NCBI GenBank assembly: GCA_030549495.1
Contig: JAUIRK010000097.1
Location: forward strand, 1,746,501-1,810,500
Direction: 5' to 3'
Length of the DNA: 64,000 bases
Source of the DNA: Nectonema munidae
Taxonomy: Eukaryota; Nematomorpha; Nectonematoida; Nectonematidae
Of the stretch, positions 11,901 to 23,739 are shown piece after piece. The position numbers were made by a program, and so were the translations under genes. The stretch's first letter is position 1. Every line of letters begins with the position of its first letter. A model generated the notes under the pieces. It saw only the letters and a program-made list of their open reading frames with translations. It ran no database searches and was not told where the DNA came from.

Positions 11901-12190
11901 TGTATTGAAATATACTAACAGTCCCTTGGTTACTATATCGTGTATCACCCCTTATCTATCTATATATACGCCATTTAAGCATAAATCATTCCAATGTAAA
12001 AATTGATCTGAAATGTTAGAATCCATATTATCAGCTTATAACTACTATATCAATTACATTGATATATTGTATACTCATTTATCAATTCGAATGGGTTAAC
12101 TAATTTATACGTATATAATTAATTGTATTAGAAATGTTGGTTGTTGATACTTTATATCTATGGTAAATTCATTTCTGTTGATTGTACAAT

Positions 12191-12250
12191 AAAAATGCTT
12201 GCATACACACACACACACTGGACATTATATATTATATATATATATATATG
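12191..12250. repeat. Microsatellite (CA)n then (TA)n
   Basis: A short CACACA tract is followed within 20 bases by a TATATA tract. Confidence 0.8.
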
Positions 12251-12532
12251 CATTTAATGATATTTTTTATTTTTTGAATTAATTACTTTTATTTTATTTT
12301 TTTGTTTAGAGTACTTTTCCATGACAGTAATGCCTAGCATATTCATTTCACAGTGATCAAACTTATAGCTAACTTTACATTTTTATTTATTTAAACCAAC
12401 CACCTACTCGAATCGCATAACTTCTATGCGTTTGACATATCATATCTTCTAAATGTCGTAAATGCGACCAGACCCTCTCCCAGATAATCAAATGTTATTT
12501 TACTGACCTTCTTTACTTTTTAACATTTTTAG

Positions 12533-12688
12533 GTTCGTGGTGAGACGAGTACAGTGGAGCAGCGTTTTCCCGTCACATTCGGTTCCTAAAAAGAATGACG
12601 GATCTTCGAGACTAACTGATTATAATTGGGATAATTATCGAAGCAAAAATTTGTGCCATAAGAAATTCTGTTATCAAACAATCAGATA
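12533..12688 (+). other. GC-elevated open segment after a good splice acceptor
   Basis: After TTTTTAG the sequence stays open for 52 codons to a TAA at about 12686, and it is less AT-rich than its surroundings. In phase 1, which exon A requires, it hits a stop at once, so it is not a coding exon of that gene. It could be a 5' untranslated exon of another transcript or an element remnant. Confidence 0.25.
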
Positions 12689-12699
12689 AGGTTGACGGA

Positions 12700-14441
12700 T
12701 AATAATCGAAAGACGGATTTTTACTCTTATTTTTTCACTTTAAAGCTGGTTAAATGACAAAACAGAGCGACGTTGACATAAATTGAAAGAATGTTAGTGG
12801 CTAATATGTAGACAAGTACATACAAATACGCCTTTTAATGAAGTGTTATTGTAATACGTGGAGAGATAATTAGATATTAATGATTAATATCTAAAGACAA
12901 ATTACTCACAGATAAGTCTTTTTTGCCTACGTGGTAGTACTTGCAACACAAAAGTATGCTCAAATTATCCTCAATTTTAGACTTATTTTATTTACTTTAA
13001 AAGTAATTTAATTTGTTTCTTCCTAGATATGGCTCATCTAAAAATTGAAGCTCCATGAATGACCATAAGGAGCCATTTGTGAAAGACAATAAATTAAATT
13101 AGTTTTTGAGTAATTAAAATGAGTCTAAAATTAAAGATTTCAACATAGTTTTGTTGAACAAGTACTCCATTTAGGTATAATTATTTTGATGAAGTATGAA
13201 AATTAATAATTTTAAATTGAGACTTTTATACTAAAACTTGATAAATTTTTTCCTATATTGATCTAATTAATGTCTCCCTGAATTGATATCACAACTTTAC
13301 TGCGTGTAACTCGTCTCTCTATATATTAATCATGCAACCTCATTAAAAATGCCTAATTGTGTGTACTTGTCTACATAATAATTGGTGACATTTTTTCTGA
13401 TGGTATGTACGTCACCTGTTTTGCAATATCACGCGCTTAAAAGAGTATGTGAGATAAAAAATAATATTTCTCTCGCCGTCTCCAAATTGTTAAGATTTCA
13501 GAATGCTATACTTGTATATAATAGTGCCGGGTCAAAACGCCCGAAAATAATAATTCGGGCGTTACTATTTTTGAAGTTTATTCTGTTTGGACAGTTTCAA
13601 AACGGTTGATTTGACACGAAATGATAGTGATCAATCAATTTGACTTGAAAGATAAAAGTGATCATACAAAAATGCATTATTTCTTTGGTTTGAAAAACAA
13701 TTAAACTACCAATTTAAACCGAAAATCAGTTTGATCCCAGAAAAGATGTGACTAATTTAAACAAGAAAACAAGAATATAAATAATTTCGGATTTTGGTTA
13801 AAAACTTCAGGAGTAGTTCGATAAGATTGATAAATTAGGAATCTTGTATCTGTTTTTTATGCATGTGAAACAAGAAAGTGTTAAATTTAACATATTCTTA
13901 GAAAAATATATAAGATAATAATTGGAAAAAACGTAGATACAAGAAAAATCTTAAATTTTTAAATATTTTTTCTAGATAAAAGTTACAGACGTTCTTGTAT
14001 CGGGCGCGTTGGTTTCGGGCATTTTGGTTTTCTGGCTTATTGACTCGAATTCGTATATAATACTGCAACGATTGGATTTTAAACTTTGCCATATGTGAAA
14101 GTTTGAAAGTGAGTTTAAGATCATTTTCTCTATGGTTTTTCAAAATGCATTTCAATCTGACAATTTTAATTGGCTAAATGGTCGGGAATCTAACCAATAA
14201 CTTCTAGATCAATAGGAAATGCTTCCACGAGTAGTCACTCCGCTCAAGCAAAATGAAGGAAGGATTCAACAGGAAGAAATCAAAAAAGTTCTACAATTTT
14301 ATATAATTGTCAAAAAAATTATGGGTCAGGGCAATTCTCCTCTTTGTCCCTAACAAATCCAGCCGTGGGCAAACCTTTTCATTGTCATACATAGTATTGA
14401 TGCTGATTAATAATTTTCTTAGTAATCTAAGTAATTTTTAG
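12700..14441. other. Intronic sequence with a CCCGAAA inverted pair
   Basis: Near 13530-13565 (GGGTCAAAACGCCCGAAA) and 14000-14050 (TTTCGGGCATTTTGG) related words occur in opposite orientation, about 480 bp apart. They may be the ends of an old non-autonomous element. The rest is featureless. Confidence 0.35.
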
Positions 14442-14649
14442 ATGAGGAAAAGCAAACAAAATTGAAAGAACCGAATTCCTTACCGACAGCAGAAGGCATT
14501 TTAACAAAGAAACACCTGCAAAAAATTAAAATAAAGCGGCAAAAAGCTGAAAAAGCAGAAGTTGACTTAGGTGGCGCAGATTTGGAAGGCGGTTTTCGTT
14601 ATGGTAATCTCAAGAAATTGGATAAAATTTTCATAGGCTTTTCATCCAG
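14442..14649 (+). CDS. Host gene exon B (unrecognised protein)
   Basis: The exon lies between the acceptor GTAATTTTTAG and the donor GTATTT. It starts in phase 1, matching the end of exon A, and ends in phase 2, matching exon C. It encodes a strongly basic stretch, KKHLQKIKIKRQKAEKAEVD, followed by LGGADLEGGFRYGNLKKLDK and IFIGFSS. The lysine-rich part looks helical and cytosolic or nuclear. I cannot name the family. The chain of matching phases across four exons is the main support. Confidence 0.65.
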
Positions 14650-14699
14650 GTATTTCTTTTTTGAATACTTTCTCTCTATTTTAAAATTCTCTAACATTT

Positions 14700-15130
14700 C
14701 ATAATAGTTATTTTTTTAAACTGGCCTAATTGATCGCAACAACGACGTAATTGAACCTCAAGATGGCGTAATTGAATGCAACAATGACATAATAGATCGA
14801 AAAACACTGTATTTCTCAAGAAATTCTTCTGGAATCAAATTTTTAGAGATTTGATATATAAAGAATTAAACTAAATTTTCATCTTATTAATCATTGATTT
14901 TGCCTAACTAGTCATTTTCCTAGATAACCAATTGATTATATTATGATCTTACTCATTAACTTATTTTTAACGAACTAATTCTTTATTTATCTTTCAGATT
15001 AACTAACGAATTTACTTTTTAATTAACTAACAAAGTATCATAGTAAATATCTTATCAAACTAACCAATCAATTATTATTCAGTTAGTTTATATAACCTAA
15101 ATAATGTTTAGGTTATATTCCTGTTTATAT
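14700..15130. repeat. Degenerate short tandem-like repeats
   Basis: Around 14733-14810 units resembling TAATTGAAYGCAACAAYGAC recur with drift. From 14895 to 15130 AACTAA/TTAGTT words recur many times, with a small palindrome around AACCTAAATAATGTTTAGGTT. No coding signal is seen. Confidence 0.45.
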
Positions 15131-15440
15131 AACTAAATAATTAGCAAAATACCAGTCGCGTATATTTTAGATAAGAGACCTATTTATTGGCCAATAATAC
15201 TTTTTATATGTGCGCTAGGAGGTAGATATTCGAGCACACAATAAATATTTTATGATCTCTAATGTTTCCACCTCTTTTGATAATTTTGTATGCATATACA
15301 AAATTCTAGTCTCTAAGCCCGGGGCGAGGCAAAACTGATAATTATAAGAGAGACTGGACTATAAGAAAATGTGATAGTCGACGGCCATGAATATATTACA
15401 TGTTTTAGGCATTTCACTACGATCTAAGATGTTCTGTTAT

Positions 15441-15796
15441 ACCGGTGGTTTGCAAATTTTTCTAACCTGGTATCATCCCGCATCTTCCGTACAAAACTAT
15501 ATTTAATGTCAGGGCTTCAACTCTAAGCGCAGTCACGCTATTTTGTCTCTTTGACTTAATGGGCATCATAGCTAATAACCTTTCACTCTCCCAAGTAGAT
15601 GGAAAAATCAGTAGCTGGGGAAAATTTGATGGGCTAGCGTTAGGTACGAGGAGGTCATGTTCACTCAAAAGTAAAAAGTTTCGAGTAAATTTTAAATCCA
15701 ATAAAATAGGTATTTGATGTGAAGGGAACCTGGGGTCCAGCCAAAAAACTGGGGGGGGGGGGGGGGGAGGGCATGGCCCCCTTAAAACCGCCACTG
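15441..15796 (-). mobile_element. Internally deleted hAT element (C-terminal remnant)
   Basis: The minus-strand terminus reads CAGTGGCGGTTTTAAGGGGG, a common hAT-type end. It is followed by a 17-base C run (15751-15767). Farther along the minus strand WESERLLAMMPIKSKRQNS matches the C-terminal hAT dimerisation motif (E-x-ERxFS..x.IKxxxRN). The other end near 15441, CGGTGGTTTGCAAATTTTT, also resembles a hAT-Charlie end. The catalytic part is gone. Confidence 0.6.
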
Positions 15797-15807
15797 ACCA
15801 CTGGTAA

Positions 15808-15915
15808 CCCTTTCTGACACAATGGGACACTAGTGTCCAAAAAATTGCCTGCTTAATTTATATAAAAACTCATTTAGAAAGAAAGCAAACGATAGAATAC
15901 CAATGCCTGAAAAGG
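15808..15915 (+). mobile_element. TTAA-type MITE, divergent copy
   Basis: TAA-CCCTTTCTGACACAATG begins it and ATGCCTGAAAAGG-TTAA ends it, with an internal AGAAAGCAAACGAT related to the GCAGACGAT word of sister copies. It directly follows the hAT end at 15796. Confidence 0.5.
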
Positions 15916-16052
15916 TTAAAACACATATCTGTTTATTTTCTCATCTACTTGATTCTCCACATGATGCCTATTTTTACTATTATTTATAACATTTATTTCT
16001 ACTTTTCAATGACTATTTTTAAATAAGAGTCTGTTTAATTTTTCTATTATAG

Positions 16053-16136
16053 CTCAGGCAATCAAGCTTGCTACCTTCTTTTGAAAGAGTTGAGTGAACG
16101 ATGCAGCGTGCCCTTCAGTTCTTTTTTAGAAATGAA
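16053..16136 (+). CDS. Host gene exon C (unrecognised protein)
   Basis: A strong polypyrimidine tract and ATTATAG acceptor precede this 84-bp exon. It enters in phase 2, completing a serine with exon B, and reads SGNQACYLLLKELSERCSVP then FSSFLEM. The donor GTTTGA is weak but puts the exit in phase 2, which fits exon D after a 66-bp intron. Two cysteines suggest a folded, possibly extracellular or zinc-free globular segment, but I do not know the family. Confidence 0.65.
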
Positions 16137-16202
16137 GTTTGATTTTTCTATTTTTATTATTTCGCATTTTGACATCCTAACACTCAATTGATTCTCTTCC
16201 AG

Positions 16203-16276
16203 GTGTAGCAAAGATGAACTAAGTTTCGCTCTGCCTGAAAATTTTAAAACTACAGTTGGAGAAGTGGCAGATATCA
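16203..16276 (+). CDS. Host gene exon D (unrecognised protein)
   Basis: The acceptor GATTCTCTTCCAG is close to ideal. The exon starts in phase 2 and gives CSKDELSFALPENFKTTVGE then VADI, leaving in phase 1 at the donor GTACTT. Together with exon C it forms the peptide join LEMK-CSKDEL. No later exon in the window starting in phase 1 could be assigned, so the gene is incomplete here. Confidence 0.65.
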
Positions 16277-17869
16277 GTACTTTCTATTTTTCTCTTATTT
16301 GAAGTCTATTGCTATCTTGTATTTTGAAGAACCTTATTTTATGTTTACAAGCTTAAGTTTATCCCTTAAATCTCCTTTAATTTCAAGAATTGCTTTAAGA
16401 CAATAGAAAAGTTTTAGTATGTTTTTAATACTCTTTCTTTTACTTTGGGTGGAATCTTCTTATCACAAGTACCCCATATAACTTTTTTCATCTACTCCAT
16501 CCCACTTTAGTTCTTTTCGTGACATTGCAGTCAACACCTTGTTGAACTGTCAAACTGAAATTGCTTAAAGGCCAGTCTTGACCAATCACGGACCGGATTT
16601 TATTTCATCAAAATGTAGTATATCACTTAATGGTAAACGATTTTTGTGCAAGTAATGTTCATTTGTGAAAAAACTTATATGTATGAAGTACCAAGCAGAA
16701 TATTTTTACAACAAAAATTATTACTTCGCATAATTATACCAATATGTTGATTAAATGTTTTCATATTTACTTTTTGAAACTTTTCTATAAGCTATATCAC
16801 ATTCCATTTCGATAACTTCTACTAATAACTATCCCTGTTTAATACCAAGGTTGTCTGAAAAAAGGATTAAGAAATGAGATAAATCTTTGCTTGATTCGAT
16901 TAAATTAGTGAACCTCATTGATTATTATTATAAGTAAAAATAATATTATAAACATACAAAGAAGATCATCATGGGGTGTAATGAAATTATCTTAAAGGCA
17001 ACATTCGTCGTGCCGACCGCATGTTGACACCCCCAGTAACGTGTGGAATCAGGATTTTTAAGGGATTTTTCATAAATCATATACATCTTGGAGCGAGTGG
17101 AGAAAACTCTCCACCGATATTTTTGCCTAGTACAGATAATATAGTTTTTATATTTTTTATCTATGAATACAAATTAAAAAAAAAGCACACGTGCACAAAT
17201 TTCTATATAAAATATGAAAAAGGAATAAATTGATGGAAATAGTTTCCACACAGTAATTTCAACAGTGGACGCTACTGATTCAGTTAATACTCTTCCACTT
17301 TCTTTATTCTCAAATGTGAATTCAATCGGCTTTTCTTACTTTATCTTGATTTAAATATTTTTCATTTCAACTCCTTTTAAATTTGTGAACTTCTTGTTTC
17401 ATATTTTGGCATTTGATGCCATGTGAATTCAAACTATTTGCATCATAAATGTGTATATTTCCACAAAATCGATTACAAAAGTGATATTGGCGTCAAGATT
17501 GACAGATAATAATTACTCATGGATCACTGAGGAACAAATTCAAACTTTTGGAAAAATGCATGCATGAAAAGCATCGATTCCTATGTTTTCGGGTGTGAAA
17601 ACCCCAAATTTGACCTCCATTTTTTATTTTTAAGCGCCATTTTAACGCGAATCAAAAATAAAAAAGTAACTTTCTCTTATTTTAAATAAAAATTTAGTGT
17701 TATAAATCATAATTTTTTTGTTTAAGTTTATTTACACATGCACAAGGTTGAAAAAATGTTAAGTGATTAAAATTTATATTTTTTTGTCTTTTGTGAAGTG
17801 AATTTTTATTTTCATAATGTAAATTCCAGCAGAAGTCAGGGAGCATTGGGGCGTCCATTTCCCTTTTTA
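16277..17869. other. AT-rich, probably intronic
   Basis: A 70-codon open frame at 17021-17233 has no motif and no splice support. No element ends were recognised. Confidence 0.4.
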
Positions 17870-19057
17870 TCTTTCTTTAAAGAATCTTTTCTTTCTCAAT
17901 TAAAGGCTGACGTATCAAGTTGTCGCTTCCAATAAATGCTGAGCTCCTAATCGGCCACTCTGAACGAATATAGTGTTCATCCCTGGCCCTACTATTCCAC
18001 TTACATAAAAAACACATAAATTTAGTGTATCCCGTCTGTAAACCAGTAAGAAGAGCCACTTTTTTTAAGTCTGTACAAACTTGCACTTATGATCATTGTA
18101 TTTAATTTTTTTCAAAATTAAATCAAGATTTCGTAAGTTTCCCTCAAAGTAACTGAATGTGCTACTGGTATCGATTTAAGTTTGTTTCCATTATGTAGTA
18201 GAACAGCCTTAATGCGGTAGAGTGAAGCATCTATTAAAAGACGCCACTCTTCTGGTTCGTAAGGAAGTTCCAGTTCTTCAAACAAGCCAACAATATCGTT
18301 ACAAAAACACAAGTCGTCTTCCATAGAAAAAAAGTAAGAGACAATTTGAACGCTTTCTGTATATCGTAACTGAAACACCTTCCTCAGTCAACTTTCGCTC
18401 TTGAAGACGCGATGCAAGAAGCTCGGCCTGCTTTTTTGACAACTCAAGATCTCTCATCAAATCATTTAAGTCTTCCTGATTGTAAAACTGAGGCTGTGAA
18501 GAATCGCCGCGTGGAATAAAAGATGGATCTTGACTTTTATTATTTTTATTGCTGATTGATTCGGAACTAGACTGAGAGGACTCTGGTTGCCCTGAAGGTG
18601 GTCTTGGGATTGGTATATCTTAAGAGTGACTAACTCGACGTAAAGCAGAATCAAGGTTAGGGTTTAACGATGGATTTATTTTTAGTGTAATCTAAACTAA
18701 AAAAAAGATGAACAAAGGAAGATTAAATACAAAAAATAGCGCAATCTTACGCTTGATATCAACTAAGCAAAAGTAACAGTCAGTTGTATGATCACGCGGC
18801 TCTCTTCATATCATTGGTATACCGAAAGGCATTTGATTTTGATTGCCACTAAACCATCGGTACAAATACCTTGAACACTTTTTACAGCATATATGAGGAG
18901 TCCAGCATTTCTCCTTATCTCCAATTTAACCTTTGAAGTACATATGATATATTTTTTTGATTTTTGTAGTGATATTGCGTTTATTTTTTCCTGATGTAAA
19001 TTCGCCACAAATATAGCAAAATTTATCTGGGGAGTTTTTACAAGAACCCCTTGGCAT
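17870..19057 (-). pseudogene. Decayed copy of a repeated invertebrate zinc-finger ORF family
   Basis: From 19057 downwards the minus strand reads MPRGSCKNSPDKFCYICGEF, then WTPHICCKKCSRYLYRW, QMPFGIPMI, REPRDHTTDCYFC, later EDLNDLMRDLELSKKQAELL, ELPYEPEEWRLLIDAS, KAVLLHNGNKLKSIPVAHSV, and finally LLTGLQTGYTKFMCFLCKW with DEHYIRSEWP. From memory this order is a very common, mostly unnamed multicopy ORF in arthropod and cnidarian genomes. The paired CxxC motifs suggest an N-terminal zinc-binding module. At least two in-frame stops and several frame changes make this copy dead. The C-terminal part and the element ends were not found. Confidence 0.7.
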
Positions 19058-19489
19058 TTTCTTTTTTTCATAATTTTAGAATCAAATTTCAATATTAAAC
19101 TAAAAATTTCTGAAAAAAAATGAAACTGTACAAGTAATTATATAGACAAAATGGTAAAAAAATATATAGTCAGTAGCAAAAAAACTGTACCTGCAAACAA
19201 AAAATTACTCTGATTTTCAAAATCTACGCTATGAAATTACCCAGAAAAATATATTCTCATGGATGCGTTTTTTGGCTTTTCCTCTCTGAATTAACGCCTA
19301 AATCGAAAAAAATATAAAAATATGTAGAAAATGTTTTTTAATCAGGATCTTGTGTTTACATTATAAATTAATTAATTCTGTTGTAGACAAACTATTACTT
19401 ATAAATATTTTTATTTTTGATACAAACAACTTTTTGTCTGTCTTCTACTAACATTGTCATTTCCTCAATTAAAAAACATCAAATTCTAT

Positions 19490-20690
19490 CAGAGGCGCAC
19501 TTCCTCAAAATTTAGAGGGAGGGGGGGGGCAAACTTTTTTTTAATTTTTAAAATTTATTATAAAAGAATTTTTGTCCAATCATCACACCACGATTATTAC
19601 CCGACATTATACTTGCACTGTAAGATCTCAATCCATCACAACTTCACTAATTTTATCAAGTCAAATTACCTTGTGTGTAGTGAATCGTTCGTTTGCGCAA
19701 AATATTGCACCCATATTGGATCATTTGCTATTTTTGCCAATAAGTCACATAAGAAAAAATAAGTTAGTCTTTTAATTGATATTATTTTTTTCTTTTATCG
19801 CTTTTCAGGCCTAATTTGTAAATGCGCATTTATCCTAATGACTAACAAATGAAATATGACGACACACACTTGAAATTTTGTTTACTGCATTTACGTCTGG
19901 CGAGGAAGATGAACATAAGTGTCTTTTGTGTTCTGAAGTGTTTGCATCCACTTTTTTAAAGTCCGTCAAGTGAAGCTTGCACTGGTAGTGAAGCACTCGA
20001 TTTCGGTAAACAAAACTATTGGCTAAACGATACAAATTCAAGGTTGAAAAGTTTCAAAAAGTCCCACAGCATAGCAGAACAGTTGATATATCTTGCTGCA
20101 AAGATATATTGAATGTGCTAAGAAGTTCTGAAGTTGTAAATTTGAAACATATCTTCCTGTCAAACGATACTGTTATAAGGCTAATAGGAGAGATGTCTGA
20201 TGACATGTCAGCAGCGTTTTATTGATTTGGAATACGATTTTCAACTTTTTTGTTCAGATTGATGAAACGATGGATGCTGCAAACATAGCTCAGCCTTGCG
20301 TTTGCCTACACCTTGTAGACATTTTTTTATTTTGCAAAACTCAACAGTAGAACAACTTCAAGAGAAACATTTGACAAAGTGATAATTTTTTTTACAGCGC
20401 ATGGTTAAAAAAATAAAAATTTGATGTAATGGGGCAAAATCTAACGATCTCCATATACTTTCAATGGAAAATTTGGTTCAAAAACTTAACAGTAAAAAAT
20501 ACACGTCGTGATTAGTTTTTTTAAGAAAATAATGCACCCTTCTTTTGACAATGAAACTAGTTAGGAAGGTTTTCGAAGTACCTTTAACATATATTTCTAG
20601 ATGCCAAATTAAAAATAAATGACACCTAGCCCTACCCAAGCATTTTTCGAGAATTTATATTGTTTTCAAGCCTAGATCTATACTTTTCTA
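19490..20690 (+). pseudogene. Decayed hAT transposase (ZBED/SCAND3-like)
   Basis: A hAT-like end CAGAGGCGCACTTCC at 19490 is followed by a 9-base G run. On the + strand EEDEHKCLLCSEVFASTFLK resembles a BED zinc finger of ZBED/SCAND3-like transposases. Further on, IFLSNDTVIRLIGEMSDDM matches the SNDT...RI..MS.D motif leading into the catalytic core. Stops and frame changes are frequent, and the rest of the core is unreadable. Non-coding sequence at 20422-20690 recurs at 31870-32128. Confidence 0.6.
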
Positions 20691-21242
20691 AAAAAAATTA
20701 AAATATTTTCCTATATTTTAAGTTAAAAAAAAGACTTTAAAAAATTAAAAAATCCTTTACTTTATAAGGTTCAGAGATGGTCAATTTTTACATATTGAAC
20801 ACTTCCCCATTTTGGGGGTCAGTGGTTAGATTATATTTTTGGACTTCTTTTCAATTTTTTGAAAGAAAATTGATTTGAATTTATTAATATTGTAAGTTTT
20901 ATGGTTACCCATATACTTTTATATAACTAAAAAATAATAATTAAAAAAAAATAGAATATTTTTTATTTTAGGGGTCAGTAAAGGCCAATTTATTCTTTTG
21001 TCATTTTATTAATTTTATCAATGCTTTTTAAAAAAGATACCAAATTTAAAAATATAGAAAATTATTTTTACATTTCAATCGTGTAAAAAATTGTTTTTAT
21101 TCAATAACCATATGGTGTAACCTACCTTATGGTCAGCTAAATCGATATGGCTGTAATTACAAAATCTTATCATTTTAATTTCTACCAATTTAATGTATAA
21201 GAGTGGACTCTTTAACAAAATATTATATTTTGTTGGAATTAC
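20691..21242. repeat. AT-rich repeat shared with the 34.2 kb region
   Basis: The words GGGGTCAGTAAAGGCCAA and TTATTCTTTTGTCA (near 20970-21003) recur as GAGTCAGTGGGGGCCAA...TTCTTTTGTCA near 34250-34290. This is probably part of the same transposon family as the flanking hAT remnants. Confidence 0.45.
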
Positions 21243-22330
21243 ATCCAGTCCTCTCTTAACAACGGAGTATCGTTCCGAAAACCCTGTCGTTAAGCGATTT
21301 CGACGCTAAATGAGGACCCATCGATAGACATGCATGTATGAGCATATAAACAAAGATTCAGAAGTCGGCAAAGTGCTACATGCTAGGTTATGGGATTGTA
21401 TATTAATACTTGTTTTAGTTTAAAAACTCCATTTTCCCTTTAAATCGATTGCCTCCTGATCCATTGGCTGAAGGATTGACGTAGTATATTTAGGGAGATA
21501 AACAACATCAAGAAGAAGCAGGATCTTGAATGGGAGCCCTTTTCAAGGCAATATTGTCTAGCTTCTGTCACGAGGCAATTGAAAAACCAGTTTTTGAGCT
21601 GGAGTTATCCATGCCCTTCAATTTGCGCGATAATAAACTAGTAATGCGTGTTTATTCACATTCTTTAAAGCACGTGGATTTAGGGACCGATAGATGTTAA
21701 ATGGTTTAAGCTCATATCCTGCAACATTTCCACCTAAAAGCAATGTCACTCTTTCTTTAAATCCCTTAAAACCAGGCAGGCATTTGGCTTCTTTGTGAAG
21801 GTAGGCTCTTTCTGGCATTTTTTCCAGAAAACGCCAGTCTCGTGTACATTTAAAAATTGGTCTGCCTCTTCTTTTAATTTTGCCGCCTCTTCGTCTGCAC
21901 TCGCAGCTTCACCATAAACTCCACGATTATGCAAATTGAATCTTGTTTGAAATCGTTGAAACCTTCATTTGCGTGTTGTGAAATTTTCAGCAGTGCATCC
22001 TTCACTTTTAAGGGTGTTGAAGATGCTCCACGACTTATTTTGTATCAAACACAGACTCACAGGAGTATTTTTCTCGATATTCTACTCATTCAAAAACTTT
22101 TTCTCCATCTCATGCATCAATCCTTTTCGCTGCCTTGTTTAACAATGTACTGTATCCTGTCGATGATTTAGCCATTTCTTTGATTTTGCTTTTGTTCTTG
22201 AGAATTGTAGAGATATTTGAATGTGAGAAGCCATGATTGTCAGCAATAGCTTGGACTTTCTTACCTTTCTCGTACTCGTTAATGACTTTCATTTTTATAT
22301 ACAAGTCGATGACTTTCCTCTGTTTCTTAG
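21243..22330 (-). pseudogene. Decayed pogo/Tigger transposase
   Basis: From 22330 down the minus strand reads GPKKQRKVIDLYIKMKVINE, YEKGKKVQAIADNHGFSHSN, ISTILKNKSKIKEMA: the CENP-B/pogo N-terminal helix-turn-helix. After a decayed stretch comes VYGEAASADEEAA, FLNVHETGVFWKK (the first catalytic aspartate, normally NVDETGLFWK, is histidine here), LPGFKGFKERVTLLLGGNVA and KPFNIYRSLNPRALKNVNK. Domain order and spacing fit Tigger. An end-like sequence CAGTCCTCTCTTAACAACGG lies near 21247. The far terminus was not found. Confidence 0.8.
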
Positions 22331-23739
22331 GACCGAATCTAGTAGGAGAATTTATAAATACATGTATTCTTTCGTTTTCCAGTCATCATGAAGGGATGAA
22401 TTTGTATACTACCTGTAATTCACCTAAAATTTTGAAGGGCAAATTTAAGTATAGACTAGCTAGTAGCTTGCTAATGTTACAACCGACAACTGAGTAGTGA
22501 GCGCATATGTTTGTTTGTTAGTCAAGATACCACATTGAGATATACAATGTTTCAAGGGTTAAATTAAGCTATTCCACTCAAATTAAGTCAAAACATGGCG
22601 TGTAATACGTCAAAATGTCGAAAATTTTATACTGAATTTAAAAATGCTGTTCATTTTTTGATAAATATTCAAAAAATTAGTTAGTCTTCGTCTTATTTAA
22701 TTCTTTTTTCATCGATTATTTGATTAAAAATTTGTTTTCAAGAGTTTCAAAATCAAAAGTCAACCTCTTCTTTTTCGCTATTCTACTTTTCGTTAAATAA
22801 TATGTTATTGACATTCTATTCATAACTAGTCCTCGTTAAAATCACTCATTACGAAAAACATTAGAACTTGTTTTTATCTACCTTTCTAACGATTGCTATT
22901 GTTGTGTAAAGTATACAACGATCTAAATGTTGAAATAAACTATTTCTCTAATCCTATGTCGAATAACACATCAAAACATTGTAACTTGTTTACTGTTTTG
23001 AACACGTAAATTATTTTTTAAAAGTTATTCATTAAAATGTTAAGTAAATCAGCTTTAATATTAATTTTACCATTGATTACACACCGTAACAAAAAATTAT
23101 TAATAACTAATCTTTATTATTATTTTTTGATTTGTACGGGTATATTTTATATTGTGCACACGTTTATTATGTTGATGTAAATATAAAAATAACAGTGGTG
23201 GAAATAACAGTTCTATAGAAGTTTTTATTTTTTTGCAAATATAAAAGTTTTTTTTATTAAAACATCATAATCATTGTTAAAAAATATTAATTATATATCT
23301 TTTAATTTGCATTATTTATCATTGAATAACTTAGAGAGAGAAAAAGCTTTAACAAATTCTTTCCAAAATTTACGCACTTTAGAAATTGATTGCTTAAATG
23401 AAACTTTTTTTGATCGAGGAAGATATAATACCACAACGCAAAATTTTGATATTTTTAACAAATGAATTCTTTACAAGAGAACAATCTTTGTCACTACAAT
23501 AAACTTTTCTCCTTTAATCACTTCTTTTTTATTTCCTAAATGTTAACTCATAACTAGGTCTTTCGGTATCGTGTTTCCTAAGATAGAAAGATAATACAGC
23601 TGCTAGAATACATTTCAAAGTAAATATTCTTTAGCCAGCCTCTATTTTTTAATATTCTCTCTTTCCCAGTCTCAAATATATTATCCAATAGTAATGAGAC
23701 TGCGTGATACTGCTGTAATATAATATATATATTTTTTCT
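22331..23739. other. AT-rich intergenic or intronic sequence
   Basis: An open frame at 23274-23465 has no motif. No element boundaries are seen. Confidence 0.4.

Noticed and set aside
15462-15830. A proline-run protein (GPCPPPPPPP)
   Set aside because: The proline run is the translated C run near a hAT end. The rest is a hAT C-terminal remnant.
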